From: Bacteroidales bacterium
GTDB lineage: Bacteria > Bacteroidota > Bacteroidia > Bacteroidales > UBA932
Assembly: GCA_017437755.1 (NCBI GenBank)
Contig: JAFRXI010000012.1
Span: 1 to 33,418 of the forward strand
Length of the DNA: 33,418 nt
Reading direction: 5' to 3'
A model generated the notes under the pieces. That model made no database searches. It was given only the letters and a program-made list of their open reading frames with translations, and had not been told where the DNA came from. Position 1 is the stretch's first letter. Each line of letters starts with the position of its first letter. A program made the position numbers and the translations under genes. Shown in pieces: positions 10,411-19,416 of this stretch.

Positions 10411-11238
10411 TCAGATAAGGTTAACTGATATGAGGTAGATTGCGCCGGCGGGCATGGCCAGCAGCGAACTGTCAAAGCGGTCGAGCATCCCCCCGTGCCC
10501 GGGGATTATGTTACCCGAATCCTTGATGCCCGAAAGCCTCTTCCAATGCGATTCAAACAGGTCTCCGTATACTCCGGCGACGTTCATCACGGCCGAGAGG
10601 GCCACGCAGTGGAGGATAGGAAAATCCAGCAGGCCTGTCCATCCCAGGACGGCTCCGGTAAGCATCGACATGGCAAGGCCGCCCCAGAATCCAGCCCAGG
10701 ATTTCTTGGGCGACAGGGACGGGAACAGCTTCCTGCCATTCCTGCCCAGAAGGAGTCCCCAGCAGTAAGCACCTATGTCAGAGGCCCATACGATAAGGAA
10801 GAACCCGAGGACGGTCATGCCTGAAAAGTTCCCCGCCCCGTTGAATACCAGATATGGAGACAGTGATACAGGCAGGGCGATGTAGACCAGCGACGTGAAT
10901 ACTGCGGAGAAATTGTCCCCGGCTTCCCGTTCCCTGCTGTACAGCGACAGGACGATGGCGGAGAGCAGCGGGACGAACGACAGGCTGCAGTACTTTGCCG
11001 GCATGCCCCAGGCATTCACGGCAAAGACAAGGCAGAACAGCGTGACTCCGGTGAGTACGGAGGCAATGCGGACCGGGATGAACTTCCCTCCAACCGTCAT
11101 GGCATGGAATTCATGCATGCATGTCACCATCACGAGGAGCATGAGGGCGGCAAAGGCCAGCTTGTGCAGAAGCAGCCCCGCGAGCACGATGCCCACGAAT
11201 ACTATTCCGGATATGGACCTTTTAACCGTGCTGTTCAT
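10411..11238 (-). CDS. cdsA: Phosphatidate cytidylyltransferase (CDP-diacylglycerol synthase)
   Basis: 275 residues, strongly hydrophobic with about seven to eight membrane segments. The CDP-diglyceride synthetase signature is complete near the C-terminus: SHWKRLSGIKDSGNIIPGHG followed by GMLDRFDS, containing the conserved K-R, K-D, PGHGG and D-R-x-D. The enzyme makes CDP-diacylglycerol from CTP and phosphatidic acid, the precursor of PE and acidic phospholipids. The ATG at 11238 lies within the last codons of ftsH (17-bp overlap in another frame), and the stop is 4 bp before psd. Co-transcription with ftsH is notable because FtsH controls envelope lipid synthesis in other bacteria; here that is inference only. 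Confidence 0.95.
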   Translation of the reverse strand: MNSTVKRSISGIVFVGIVLAGLLLHKLAFAALMLLVMVTCMHEFHAMTVGGKFIPVRIASVLTGVTLFCLVFAVNAWGMPAKYCSLSFVPLLSAIVLSLYSREREAGDNFSAVFTSLVYIALPVSLSPYLVFNGAGNFSGMTVLGFFLIVWASDIGAYCWGLLLGRNGRKLFPSLSPKKSWAGFWGGLAMSMLTGAVLGWTGLLDFPILHCVALSAVMNVAGVYGDLFESHWKRLSGIKDSGNIIPGHGGMLDRFDSSLLAMPAGAIYLISVNLI

Positions 11239-13192
11239 CCTTGGGCAGCTCTTTTCTTTCGTCTTCGGGCGGTAGGACCTTGGGGCCTAGGATCTTCTCT
11301 ACGTCTTCTGCAAAGATGACCTCCTTCTCAAGCAGCATGGCCGCCATGGCGAGGAATCCCTCCTTGTTTTCAGTGAGGATCCTGAGGGTCCGGTCGTGGA
11401 TCATGGAAACCAGGTCCTTGACCTCCTGGTCCATCAGCTCGGCGGTCTTTTCCGAGTAAGGCTTGGTGAGGTCATAACCCCTGGCACCGGTGGAATCGTA
11501 GAACGACACCAGACCCACCTTTTCGCTCATTCCGTAGTACTGGACCATGCTGTAGGCCATCCTGGTGAGCCTTTCCAGGTCGTTCTGTGCACCGGTGGAC
11601 GGCTGGCCGTTCACTATTTCCTCGGCCACACGGCCACCTATGAGGGAGCACATCTCGTCTATCATCTGGTTGCGGGTCCAGAGCTTCCTCTCCTCCGGAA
11701 GATACCATGCGGCTCCAAGGGCGTCTCCCCTGGGGATCAGGGTCACCTTGAACAGCGGGTTGGCGTACGGAAGCAGCCAGCTTACCGTGGCGTGACCGGC
11801 CTCGTGATGGGCAATAGAGCGTTTCTCGGCCATGGTCATGATGGAGCCTTTCTTCTCAAGTCCGCCGACTATGCGGTCTACTGCATCGAGGAAGTCCTGC
11901 CTTTCGATGGCCGGCTTGTTCCTCCTTGCGGCGGTTAGGGCGGCCTCGTTGCAGACATTGGCTATGTCGGCCCCGGAGAAACCGGGAGTATGCTTGGCCA
12001 TGAACGACAGGTCGAAATCCTCGGCCAGCTTGAGACCCTTGAGATGGACCTTGAATATCTCCTCCCTCTCCCTGAGCTCGGGAAGGTCCACGTGGATCTG
12101 GCGGTCGAACCGGCCGGCCCTCATGAGGGCCTTGTCCAGGATATCGGCCCGGTTTGTTGCCGCCAGGACTATCACCCCCGAGTTGGTGCCAAAGCCGTCC
12201 ATCTCTGTAAGCAGCTGATTCAGGGTGTTTTCCCTCTCGTCATTGGAGGACCAGCCGGCATTCTTGCCGCGTGCCCGGCCCACTGCGTCGATCTCGTCGA
12301 TGAATACTATGCAGGGGGCTTTCTCCTTTGCCTGGCGGAAGAGGTCCCTGACCCTGGAAGCGCCCACTCCCACGAACATCTCCACGAAGTCGGATCCGGA
12401 GATGGAGAAGAACGGGACGTTGGCCTCTCCGGCCACGGCCTTTGCCAGCAGGGTCTTGCCGGTACCGGGAGGGCCCACCAGCAGGGCTCCCTTGGGAATC
12501 TTTCCGCCCAGGGCGGTGTATTTTGAGGGATTCTTGAGGAAGTCCACTATTTCCATGACTTCCTCCTTTGCGCCGTACAATCCGGCCACATCCTTGAAGG
12601 TTACGTTGACCTCGTTCTTGTCGGCAAGCTTGCCGGTGGACCTGCCCACGTTGAAGGGGTTGCCGCCTATGCCTCCGGGACCTCCCTGGCCGCCGCCCAT
12701 GGAACGGTTGAAACCCCGGAACATCCAGATCCACAGGAGGATCATGAGCACGGGCCATAGCAGCCATTCCAGGACGTTGCTCCACATCCTGTCGTTGTTC
12801 TTCATAACCACCTTGAAGCGGTCGGCCGGTTCGAGAGCTGAGTTGAGCTCCTCGAACGATTCCTCGGGATTGAATTTCTCGGATACTATGAAGAAGAAAT
12901 GGGGCGATTTGCGGGGAATGTTTCCCCCGAACTTGGATGCATACTTTGAAATGCGGTCGGCCTTCATCTTCATGAAGCCCTGGTAGTCGTTCCTGACGAA
13001 GGTTATTTCGTCCACGTCACCCTCGGAAATCATCTCCTTGACCTCATCCCACTCAACTTTCTGCGGGTTGGAGCCGCCCTGCGAGAACAGCATCCATCCC
13101 AGTCCGATGAGGAGGATCAGGTACAGCCAGGTGAAATTGAACCTGATCTTTATTATGCGGGGCTTCTCCCCGTTCCTGTCGTTCTTTGCCAT
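11222..13192 (-). CDS. ftsH: ATP-dependent zinc metalloprotease FtsH
   Basis: 656 residues from the ATG at 13192, one base after the rsfS stop; an in-frame ATG at 13255 lies inside rsfS and was rejected. A membrane anchor at about 21-37, a periplasmic domain at about 40-138, and a second membrane segment at about 141-158 precede a Gly-rich linker. The AAA+ module has Walker A GPPGTGKT (240-247), pore loop MFVG, Walker B VFIDEID, and the SRH region [20 protein letters not shown] (345-364). The protease domain has the zinc motif HEAGH (463-467). It degrades membrane and short-lived cytoplasmic proteins as a hexamer. The C-terminus is acidic/proline-containing. It overlaps the cdsA start by 17 bp. 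Confidence 0.97.
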   Translation of the reverse strand: MAKNDRNGEKPRIIKIRFNFTWLYLILLIGLGWMLFSQGGSNPQKVEWDEVKEMISEGDVDEITFVRNDYQGFMKMKADRISKYASKFGGNIPRKSPHFFFIVSEKFNPEESFEELNSALEPADRFKVVMKNNDRMWSNVLEWLLWPVLMILLWIWMFRGFNRSMGGGQGGPGGIGGNPFNVGRSTGKLADKNEVNVTFKDVAGLYGAKEEVMEIVDFLKNPSKYTALGGKIPKGALLVGPPGTGKTLLAKAVAGEANVPFFSISGSDFVEMFVGVGASRVRDLFRQAKEKAPCIVFIDEIDAVGRARGKNAGWSSNDERENTLNQLLTEMDGFGTNSGVIVLAATNRADILDKALMRAGRFDRQIHVDLPELREREEIFKVHLKGLKLAEDFDLSFMAKHTPGFSGADIANVCNEAALTAARRNKPAIERQDFLDAVDRIVGGLEKKGSIMTMAEKRSIAHHEAGHATVSWLLPYANPLFKVTLIPRGDALGAAWYLPEERKLWTRNQMIDEMCSLIGGRVAEEIVNGQPSTGAQNDLERLTRMAYSMVQYYGMSEKVGLVSFYDSTGARGYDLTKPYSEKTAELMDQEVKDLVSMIHDRTLRILTENKEGFLAMAAMLLEKEVIFAEDVEKILGPKVLPPEDERKELPKDEQHG

Positions 13193-13193
13193 C

Positions 13194-13571
13194 TTACTCC
13201 TGTGCCTGGGCCTTTTTGGCAATCCGCCTTTCCTTGTATTCCTTGCGGGGGACATCGGCCCAGAGATCCTCCAGGCGGTAGAATTCCCTGTACTGCGTCA
13301 GGAATATGTGAACCAGGATGTTACCGTAGTCCAGAATGATCCAGAAATTGTTCTCTTCACCCTGCGAACGGAGCAGCTTGAGTCCCTGCTCCTTCATCTT
13401 CTCCCGGATATTGTCGCAGATGGCGCCCACCTGGGTGGTGTTTGAGGCGTCGCATACTACGAACCAGTCGGATATGGCCCCGTCCACGGAACGGAGGTCC
13501 AGTGAAACAACATTCTGGCCTTTCTTTTCAAAGATTGCGTCGGCAATAACCCTGAGGTCGTGTGTGATCAT
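13194..13571 (-). CDS. rsfS: Ribosome silencing factor RsfS
   Basis: 125 residues matching the RsfS/Iojap/YbeB family: DWFVVCDASNTTQVGAICDN, then NFWIILDYGNILVHIFLTQY and REFYRLEDLW, the most conserved block. RsfS binds ribosomal protein L14 (uL14) and blocks subunit joining when nutrients are limiting. It is the first gene of the rsfS-ftsH-cdsA-psd operon; a 69-bp A/T-rich gap with its -7 element separates it from the divergent birA. The C-terminus is basic (RKEYKERRIAKK), as in other Bacteroidota members. Confidence 0.93.
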   Translation of the reverse strand: MITHDLRVIADAIFEKKGQNVVSLDLRSVDGAISDWFVVCDASNTTQVGAICDNIREKMKEQGLKLLRSQGEENNFWIILDYGNILVHIFLTQYREFYRLEDLWADVPRKEYKERRIAKKAQAQE

Positions 13572-13588
13572 ATTTGATTATTATATAT

Positions 13589-13596
13589 TATTTTTG
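13589..13596 (+). promoter_or_regulatory. -7 promoter element for birA
   Basis: TATTTTTG fits TAnnTTTG and lies 45 bp before the birA ATG. A TTTG at 13573-13576 is only 12 bp upstream, shorter than the usual spacing of about 19-21, so the -33 box is unclear. Confidence 0.45.
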
Positions 13597-13615
13597 CATG
13601 CTATTATACAATTTA

Positions 13616-13623
13616 CAAATATA
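13616..13623 (-). promoter_or_regulatory. -7 promoter element for the rsfS-ftsH-cdsA-psd operon
   Basis: The minus strand reads TATATTTG, a full -7 consensus, about 45 bp ahead of the rsfS ATG. A TTTG (13641-13638) lies 14 bp further up, closer than typical. The birA and rsfS -7 elements cross each other within the 69-bp gap. Confidence 0.5.
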
Positions 13624-13640
13624 ATCAAATTATTTACCAA

Positions 13641-14387
13641 ATGCCTATCCCGCCCCGCATAATCTGGTTCGACAGCCTTGATTCGACCTCTGACGAGGCC
13701 AGGAGGCAGATTCGGGGACTTGACAATATGTCAGTCGTGGCCGCCGTATGTCAGTATTCGGGGCGCGGGCAGAGAGGCAACAGGTGGATTTCGGCTCCCG
13801 GCGAGAACCTTACTTTCTCCGTTGTGCTCAAGCCCTCGGGGCTGCCTCTGAGGGGCATGCTGCCTTCGGGACAGTTCGCCATCTCGGAAATGGCTGCACT
13901 TGCGGTAAGGGATTACCTGGTCAGCCGTGGCGTACCGGCAATCGTAAAATGGCCCAACGACGTTTTTGTGGGCGACAGGAAGATATCGGGGATGCTGATA
14001 GAGAATTCGGTCCTTCCCGGCAGTATCGAATGGTCCATACTCGGGATAGGTATCAATCTGAACCAGAAGGACTTCCCCGTCATGGCGGCTGAAGCGGCTT
14101 CGCTTTCGATGCTTACAGGCAGGAACTATTCCCCCACGGAGGAACTGGATGCTTTCATGGGATTCCTTGACAGAAGGCTGCATTGTAACGACCCGGACGC
14201 CCTGCACCGGGAATACTGTTCCGGACTGTACCGGAAAGGAGTTTTCCACAATTATTCCGATACGGTAACCCAAGAGGTTTTCAGTGCTTCGATCTGCGGG
14301 GTCACTCCGGAAGGCCTCCTCGAGGCAATGCTGCCGGGAGGAGAAGTCAAACAATTCTCTTTCAAGGAGATAAGTTATATCATCTAA
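13641..14387 (+). CDS. birA: Biotin--[acetyl-CoA-carboxylase] ligase
   Basis: 248 residues, the short class without an N-terminal DNA-binding domain, so it is a ligase only and not a repressor. The biotinyl-AMP site GRGQRG (41-46), the KWPNDV motif (103-108), KISGMLIE and LGIGINLN are all present. The enzyme attaches biotin to carrier proteins of carboxylases. It stands alone on the plus strand, diverging from rsfS. Its TAA stop shares 4 bp (CTAA) with the TAG stop of rpe on the opposite strand. Confidence 0.94.
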   Translation: MPIPPRIIWFDSLDSTSDEARRQIRGLDNMSVVAAVCQYSGRGQRGNRWISAPGENLTFSVVLKPSGLPLRGMLPSGQFAISEMAALAVRDYLVSRGVPAIVKWPNDVFVGDRKISGMLIENSVLPGSIEWSILGIGINLNQKDFPVMAAEAASLSMLTGRNYSPTEELDAFMGFLDRRLHCNDPDALHREYCSGLYRKGVFHNYSDTVTQEVFSASICGVTPEGLLEAMLPGGEVKQFSFKEISYII

Positions 14388-15037
14388 ACGTAGTCGCCCC
14401 TCATTGCGGCTATCACCGCGGCGGGATCGGCGGCCTTGAACACCGCACTACCGGCAACCAGGATGTCGGCCCCGGCAGCGGCAAGGGCGGCGGCGTTGGA
14501 AGGGGAAACTCCCCCGTCGACCTCTATCTTCACGTCCAGGCCCAGTCTCTCGGTCTCGGCTTTCACGGAGGTTATCCTGCCGTAGGTTTCAGGGATGAAC
14601 TTCTGTCCGCCGAATCCGGCGAAAACGCTCATTATCAAGACGAAATCCACCTTGGGGAGATACGGGAACAAGACGCTTACGGGTATGTCGGGATTGATGG
14701 CCACCCCGGCTTTCATGCCGCAGGACCGTACCAGGTCCACGATTTCGCCCATATTCTCCCCCGCCGCCTCGTAATGGAAACTCAGCATTGCTGCTCCCGA
14801 CGACGAGAACCTGCGCACGTACTTTGCGGGGTCGGTAATCATGAGGTGCACGTCCAGGGGCTTTTCAGCCATTGAGGCCACAGCATCCACCACCGGGAAA
14901 CCGTATGATATGTTGGGGACGAAGATTCCGTCCATTATGTCGAGGTGGAAGATATCGGCGTTGGCGTTGACCATTTGGACGTCCTTCCCCAGGTTGAGGA
15001 AGTCGGCCGACAGCATTGACGGAGCGATGGAAGGCAT
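14384..15037 (-). CDS. rpe: Ribulose-phosphate 3-epimerase
   Basis: 217 residues with the full epimerase signature: APSMLSADF at the N-terminus, HLDIMDGIFVPN, DVHLMITDP, FHYEA, LIMSVFAGFGGQKF and EVDGGVSPSN. It interconverts ribulose 5-phosphate and xylulose 5-phosphate in the pentose phosphate pathway; the two histidines and two aspartates that bind metal and act in catalysis are in these blocks. It starts 3 bp after the pepD stop, as last gene of the dnaA-pepD-rpe set. Confidence 0.96.
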   Translation of the reverse strand: MPSIAPSMLSADFLNLGKDVQMVNANADIFHLDIMDGIFVPNISYGFPVVDAVASMAEKPLDVHLMITDPAKYVRRFSSSGAAMLSFHYEAAGENMGEIVDLVRSCGMKAGVAINPDIPVSVLFPYLPKVDFVLIMSVFAGFGGQKFIPETYGRITSVKAETERLGLDVKIEVDGGVSPSNAAALAAAGADILVAGSAVFKAADPAAVIAAMRGDYV

Positions 15038-15040
15038 GGC

Positions 15041-16465
15041 TCAGAGAGTGGTTACTATGTCTTTCAGCAGTGCGACGAACTTGTCGAGGGAGGCGAGTTC
15101 CAGCTTTTCTCCCGGGGCGTGCACGCCCCTGAGGGTAGGACCGAAGGAAATCATGTCCAGGTCGGGGAATTTCTGGAGGAAGAGTCCGCATTCCAGTCCG
15201 GCGTGGATGGCCTTGACCTCGGGATCGGTACCGAAGAGGCGACGGTATGATTCCACCGACTTTGCGAGGATGGCCGAATCCATGTTTGGCTTCCATCCGG
15301 GATATTCCTGGACATGCTCTGCATCGGCCCCTGCAAGGAGGAACACGGCCTCCACTTTCTGGGCCATCGCATGGAGTTCCGAAGTGACCGAACTGCGCTG
15401 GCTGGTGACCACCTTGACCACCTCGCCCTCCTCCTTCACGGAGGCGAGGTTGGTGGATGTCTCGACCAGTCCGGGTATGTCCATGCTCATTGCGGCGACT
15501 CCGTGCGGACAGGCGTTGAGCGCGGTTACGAGTCTTACCGTAAGTTCCTCAGTAAAAGGTTTTTCCTTGAATGAAACCTCCTCGCAGGACACTTTGACGT
15601 CGGGGTCTGATACCGCGAATTCGGAGGAAAGGATCCTGCCGAATTCCGCGAAATCGGCCTTCATGTCCTCCATCTCTCCGGCCGGTACGGCGATGACGGC
15701 CTCGGCTTCCCTGGCTATGGCGTTGGGCTTGTTGCCGCCCTTTATGGAAACCAGCTGCCAGTCGTACTGAAGCTGGGTATAGAGGAAGCGGGCAAGCTGC
15801 ATAAGGGTGTTGCAGCGTTCCTTGTTGATGTCGTCGCCGCTGTGTCCGCCGATGGCTCCGCCTATTGACAGGCGCAGTCCCCTGTATCCCCTGCGGCGGT
15901 TTTCCCTCTCGATCGCGAAAGTTGCTATAGTGTCGACCCCGCCGGCGCAGCCGACAAAAAGCTGCCCCTCGTCCTCGGAATCGAGGTTTATCAGGATCTT
16001 ACCGTCGAAAAATCCCTCTTCCAGGGCATTGGCACCGTCCATTCCGGTCTCTTCGGAGATGGTGAAAAGGCACTCCAGCCTGCCGGTGGGGAGGTCGCTT
16101 TCAAGGAGGGCGAGTTCGGCCGCGATGCCGATTCCGTCGTCGGCGCCGAGGGTGGTGTTGCGGGCAATCATCCAGCCGTCCTCGATCTCATATTTTATGG
16201 GGTCTTTGCGGAAGTCGTGTTCATAGCCCCCTACCTTTTCGCATACCATGTCCTGATGGCTTTGCAGGACTATGGTGGGAGTATTCTCTTTTCCGGGAGC
16301 CGCTTCCTTGATTATCAGCACGTTGCCTATTTTGTCGACGCGGCATTCGAGCCCCCTGTCGGCAGCGAATTTACGGAGGAAGCCGGTTATGGGCTCCTCG
16401 TGTCCCGACTCTCTGGGGACTAAGGTGATTTCCTTGAAGAAATCCAGTACGGAATTGGAATCCAT
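15041..16465 (-). CDS. pepD: Aminoacyl-histidine dipeptidase (PepD, M20 family)
   Basis: 474 residues, the usual PepD length. Metal and catalytic residues of the M20 family are in place: HQDM (H70, D72), LGADDGIG with bridging Asp109, SEETGMDGA with E138-E139, LDSE with D162, and IHAGLECGLF with the late metal histidine. A lid/dimerisation domain occupies about 190-385. It is a cytoplasmic zinc dipeptidase of broad specificity. No signal peptide is seen, so it acts on imported peptides. It follows dnaA by 12 bp and precedes rpe by 3 bp. Confidence 0.94.
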   Translation of the reverse strand: MDSNSVLDFFKEITLVPRESGHEEPITGFLRKFAADRGLECRVDKIGNVLIIKEAAPGKENTPTIVLQSHQDMVCEKVGGYEHDFRKDPIKYEIEDGWMIARNTTLGADDGIGIAAELALLESDLPTGRLECLFTISEETGMDGANALEEGFFDGKILINLDSEDEGQLFVGCAGGVDTIATFAIERENRRRGYRGLRLSIGGAIGGHSGDDINKERCNTLMQLARFLYTQLQYDWQLVSIKGGNKPNAIAREAEAVIAVPAGEMEDMKADFAEFGRILSSEFAVSDPDVKVSCEEVSFKEKPFTEELTVRLVTALNACPHGVAAMSMDIPGLVETSTNLASVKEEGEVVKVVTSQRSSVTSELHAMAQKVEAVFLLAGADAEHVQEYPGWKPNMDSAILAKSVESYRRLFGTDPEVKAIHAGLECGLFLQKFPDLDMISFGPTLRGVHAPGEKLELASLDKFVALLKDIVTTL

Positions 16466-16477
16466 GGGACGACGTTT

Positions 16478-17902
16478 TTAGCGTCTCCCCGGCACCAGCA
16501 TTTTTTCGATATCGGTCACGTACTGCTTGAAGGTCCTGTCGGTGGACATGAGGTCGGAAACCGTCGTGCACGCATGGAGCACCGTAGCATGGTCCTTGCC
16601 TCCCAGTTCCGCCCCGATGGTGGAGAGGGAACAGTTGGAAATCAGGTTACGGCTCATGTACATGGCGATCTGCCTAGCCTGGACAATCTGGCGTTTCCGC
16701 GACTTGGACAGGAGGGTATCCCTGGTTATGTTGAAATACTCGCAGACGACTTTCTCAACCTTGTCGATGCTGATGTCGTTCTGCTCCTGCCCTACTATCT
16801 TCTCTGTTATGCTTTCAGCCAGCGAGACTGTTATTTCCTTCCTGATGAGGGTTGCGTGGGCGATCAGGGAAATGAGCGCGCCCTCCAGCTCCCTGAAATT
16901 GGACTTGATGCGGGTGGCGAGGAACTCCAGGACATCGTCGCCGATGGCCACGCCTTCGCGGAAACTGCGGGCCTTGAGCATGGCCAGCCTGGTGGCGTAG
17001 TCCGGATGGGTAAGTTCCACTGAAAGTCCCCACTTGAAGCGGGACAGGAGCCTTTCCTCAAAGTTCTGGAGGTCCACAGGGGCCCTGTCGGACGTGAAGA
17101 TCAGCTGGCGCCCGTTCTGGTGAAGGTGGTTGAATACGTTGAAGAAGGCATTCTGCGAAGCCTGGCCCTGAAGGTCCTGGATATCATCCACTATGAGCAC
17201 GTCCATCTTCATGTAGTAAGCCATGAAGTCGGTGAGCTTGTTGCCCATTACGGCGTCGACGTACTGTGTCTTGAACTCGTTCCCGGTTACATAGAGGACC
17301 ACCAGGTCGGGATACTTCTCCTTTATGGCGATACCTATGGCCTGGGCGATGTGGGTCTTGCCGAGTCCGGGGCCGGCAAACAGGAACAGCGGGTTGAAGG
17401 GCGTTTTTCCGGGCTGCATGGAAATGCTCTGGCCGGCGGTGATTCCCATCTTGTTGCATTCCCCCTCGATCAGGTTGCCGAAGCAGTAAACCGGATTGAG
17501 ACGGGGATTGATCTGCACCCGCTGGATTCCGGGGAACACAAAGGGTCCGGGATTCCCCGATGGCTGGTATGTATTGATGGAAACTGTCTTGTTCACCGGG
17601 GTGTTTCCGTGCGAAGCGGGATAAACCATGGGGGGTTCCCTCTTGACGGGCTTTACCATGTATACCAGCTTTGCTTCCGCCCCTATCACCCTTTTCAGCG
17701 TCCTTTTGAGGACATCCAGGAATGCACCTTCAAGATACTCCCGGAAGAAGTCTGAAGGAACTTCCACCGTGAGGGTGGACTCCTTCATAGAGACCGGCTT
17801 TATGGGCTTGAACCACGTAACGAACTTCTGCGGCTCGATAATCTGCTCGATTATCCGGAGGCAGTTGTCCCATACGTCGATATGTCGATTTTGCTCGGTC
17901 AC
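16478..17902 (-). CDS. dnaA: Chromosomal replication initiator protein DnaA (GTG start)
   Basis: 474 residues. Domain I is at about 1-85, a linker at about 86-130, the AAA+ domain at about 131-345 with Walker A GPGLGKTH (177-184), Walker B VDDIQ (238-242) and the LLSRFKWG arginine block, and the DNA-binding domain IV with GGKDHATVLHA (434-444). The start is GTG at 17902: the frame closes upstream at a TGA with no ATG in between, and the sequence from there (TEQNRHIDVWDNCLRIIEQ) aligns with the normal domain I start. DnaA opens the origin and also acts as a transcription factor. It heads a dnaA-pepD-rpe cluster with no dnaN. No convincing promoter: CAACTTTG on the minus strand (17960-17953) is one base off the -7 consensus. 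Confidence 0.97.
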   Translation of the reverse strand: MTEQNRHIDVWDNCLRIIEQIIEPQKFVTWFKPIKPVSMKESTLTVEVPSDFFREYLEGAFLDVLKRTLKRVIGAEAKLVYMVKPVKREPPMVYPASHGNTPVNKTVSINTYQPSGNPGPFVFPGIQRVQINPRLNPVYCFGNLIEGECNKMGITAGQSISMQPGKTPFNPLFLFAGPGLGKTHIAQAIGIAIKEKYPDLVVLYVTGNEFKTQYVDAVMGNKLTDFMAYYMKMDVLIVDDIQDLQGQASQNAFFNVFNHLHQNGRQLIFTSDRAPVDLQNFEERLLSRFKWGLSVELTHPDYATRLAMLKARSFREGVAIGDDVLEFLATRIKSNFRELEGALISLIAHATLIRKEITVSLAESITEKIVGQEQNDISIDKVEKVVCEYFNITRDTLLSKSRKRQIVQARQIAMYMSRNLISNCSLSTIGAELGGKDHATVLHACTTVSDLMSTDRTFKQYVTDIEKMLVPGRR

Positions 17903-18192
17903 GTAAAAAAGGGTTGTTATTATTAAGTTTTGGCTTCAATCGGAAGTAAGTACAAAGTTGGAGGAAAAAAAATTAATAAAAAAACTTTAGAACTATTGTA
18001 TATGTAGTTTTTTTTACTTCTATCCCCTTTTTCCGGCTTCTGAACCGCAATTATAAATATTTGATTTTCAGTGTTTTATAGCGAGGCGGTTTTTGTAATG
18101 TTCGTGAGCGAGTGAATTTCCAATTTTGATGGATTCTAAATTAGAAAAACGCGTTTTTTATGTTTTCTGCGTGTCTGCAATAGGGAAAAATC
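17903..18192. other. 290-bp AT-rich gap upstream of dnaA
   Basis: No gene is seen. It contains A/T tracts around 17966-18015, a perfect 14-bp palindrome (AAAAACGCGTTTTT, 18145-18158) and two weak minus-strand -7 candidates (17953-17960 and 18048-18055). A 6-bp stem overlaps the amidase stop (AATAGG / CCTATT) but no T-run follows. I looked for DnaA boxes (TTATNCACA either way) and found none, so this does not look like a classical origin even though it adjoins dnaA. Confidence 0.6.
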
Positions 18193-19338
18193 CTATTTTA
18201 TCCTTGTGACTTCACCGTTTTGGAATTTTACCATGAAACAGTCGGAAAATTTCTTTTTTATTTCCGCGTTGGCCTTCCTTGCGTCGGCCAGGTTGCCGGA
18301 GACGCCGATGAAATATTTCCTGAGTTTGGGCGATATGACGCATTTGGGAGAGTAGCCCTTGAAGAAGGGGTCCTTATCGGACATGGTCCTGGAGGTGGCA
18401 AGAACCTGGGTGCCGTACCATACGGTGGAATCGGGCTGGACGGTGTCTTTCGGGGGCTCTTCCTGCTTTGCAGGTACGGCCGGTTTAACGGCCGGGTCAT
18501 TCTCCGCCCCAGAGGTGAACGCAGAACCTTCGTACCTTTTCTTATATGTGGTGAACGCCTTCAGGAGGCGTGCGGCTATGTCGTCACGGGAGTCCTTGTC
18601 CCTGAGGGCGGCAAGGTCGGTGGGATTGGATATGAAGGCGCACTCTATGAGTACCGCGGGCATGGTAGTGCGCCAAAGCACCAGGAACGGGTCCTGCGAC
18701 ACTCCCCTGCTGTTCTTGATGGGACCGCCCTTGAGGGCGTTGTTGATGTCCTCGGCAAGCGCGAGGCTGAGCTGGAGGTTGGAGTTCTGGAGGAGCGAGA
18801 AGAAGATGTAGGACTGGGTGTCGGACGGGTCAAAGCCCTGGTACGTGGTCTTGTAGTCCTCTTCCATCAGGATCACGGAGTTTTCCCTCTTGCACAGGGC
18901 CAGGTTTTTCCCGAAAAGGTCGTTCCCCTTCTTTGACGACTGCCCCAGGCAGTGGACGGAATAACCTCTGGCCGAACTGTTCCCGTCTATTGCATTGATA
19001 TGTATTGAAATGAAAAGGTCTGCACTTGCGTTGTTCGCGGTGTCGGCCCGGCCGCCGAGGGTTACGAAGGAGTCGGAATCCCTTGTGAGAATGACCTTTA
19101 CATCGGGATACGCGGCTTTGATCTTGTCGGCGAAGCGTTTGCCTATGTCAAGAGTGAGGGTTTTCTCGTAGGTTTTCTTGTCAGGACTGACGCATCCCGG
19201 GTCATGGCCGCCGTGTCCGGGATCTATGACAACCGTCTTTATCCTGAGCGCGGCCTCTTCAGCCGCGGATATATCCTGAATGCCCGCTCCTGCAACAAAC
19301 AGGGCTGCGATGAACGGAATCAGTCGGTATGATCTCAT
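18193..19338 (-). CDS. N-acetylmuramoyl-L-alanine amidase with C-terminal SPOR-like domain
   Basis: 381 residues from the ATG at 19338. The frame stays open upstream for 89 codons, but the signal peptide MRSYRLIPFIAALFVAGAGI begins exactly here and the promoter lies just upstream. The Amidase_3 domain (about 32-270) has zinc ligands in DPGHGG (H42), E58 and SIHINA (H113), and catalytic E232 in LIECAFISN. A Pro/Lys-rich linker follows, then a C-terminal domain (about 310-381) resembling SPOR, which binds denuded glycan at division sites. It cleaves the stem peptide from peptidoglycan in the periplasm, probably for daughter-cell separation. Confidence 0.93.
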   Translation of the reverse strand: MRSYRLIPFIAALFVAGAGIQDISAAEEAALRIKTVVIDPGHGGHDPGCVSPDKKTYEKTLTLDIGKRFADKIKAAYPDVKVILTRDSDSFVTLGGRADTANNASADLFISIHINAIDGNSSARGYSVHCLGQSSKKGNDLFGKNLALCKRENSVILMEEDYKTTYQGFDPSDTQSYIFFSLLQNSNLQLSLALAEDINNALKGGPIKNSRGVSQDPFLVLWRTTMPAVLIECAFISNPTDLAALRDKDSRDDIAARLLKAFTTYKKRYEGSAFTSGAENDPAVKPAVPAKQEEPPKDTVQPDSTVWYGTQVLATSRTMSDKDPFFKGYSPKCVISPKLRKYFIGVSGNLADARKANAEIKKKFSDCFMVKFQNGEVTRIK

Positions 19339-19365
19339 TTGGGACGTTTTTTGCAAATGAATTTG

Positions 19366-19373
19366 TATCTTTG
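19366..19373 (+). promoter_or_regulatory. -7 promoter element for lptD
   Basis: TATCTTTG is an exact -7 consensus and abuts the opposite-strand element at 19374-19381. A TTTG at 19338-19341 lies 24 bp upstream, slightly further than usual. Transcription would begin near 19379, downstream of the upstream TTG and ATG codons of the open frame, which supports the GTG at 19417 as the lptD start. Confidence 0.6.
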
Positions 19374-19403
19374 CAAAATTAGCCATTTTTGGCAAAAAAC
19401 AAA
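19374..19403 (-). promoter_or_regulatory. Promoter of the amidase gene
   Basis: On the minus strand a -33 TTTG (19403-19400) and a -7 TAATTTTG (19381-19374) are separated by 18 bp, close to the Bacteroidota standard. The start of transcription would be near 19368, giving a leader of about 30 nt before the amidase ATG at 19338. The -7 touches the lptD -7 without a gap. Confidence 0.6.
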
Positions 19404-19416
19404 AGATTATCCCCAA

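Noticed and set aside
14841-15770. 309-codon plus-strand frame opposite rpe and pepD
   Set aside because: Antisense to two complete enzymes with intact motifs; Ser/Thr-rich composition without family features.
17903-18192. Chromosome origin next to dnaA
   Set aside because: AT-rich and well placed, but no TTATNCACA-type boxes on either strand. Single near-matches elsewhere (for example TTTTCCACA near 14243) lie in genes and are expected by chance.
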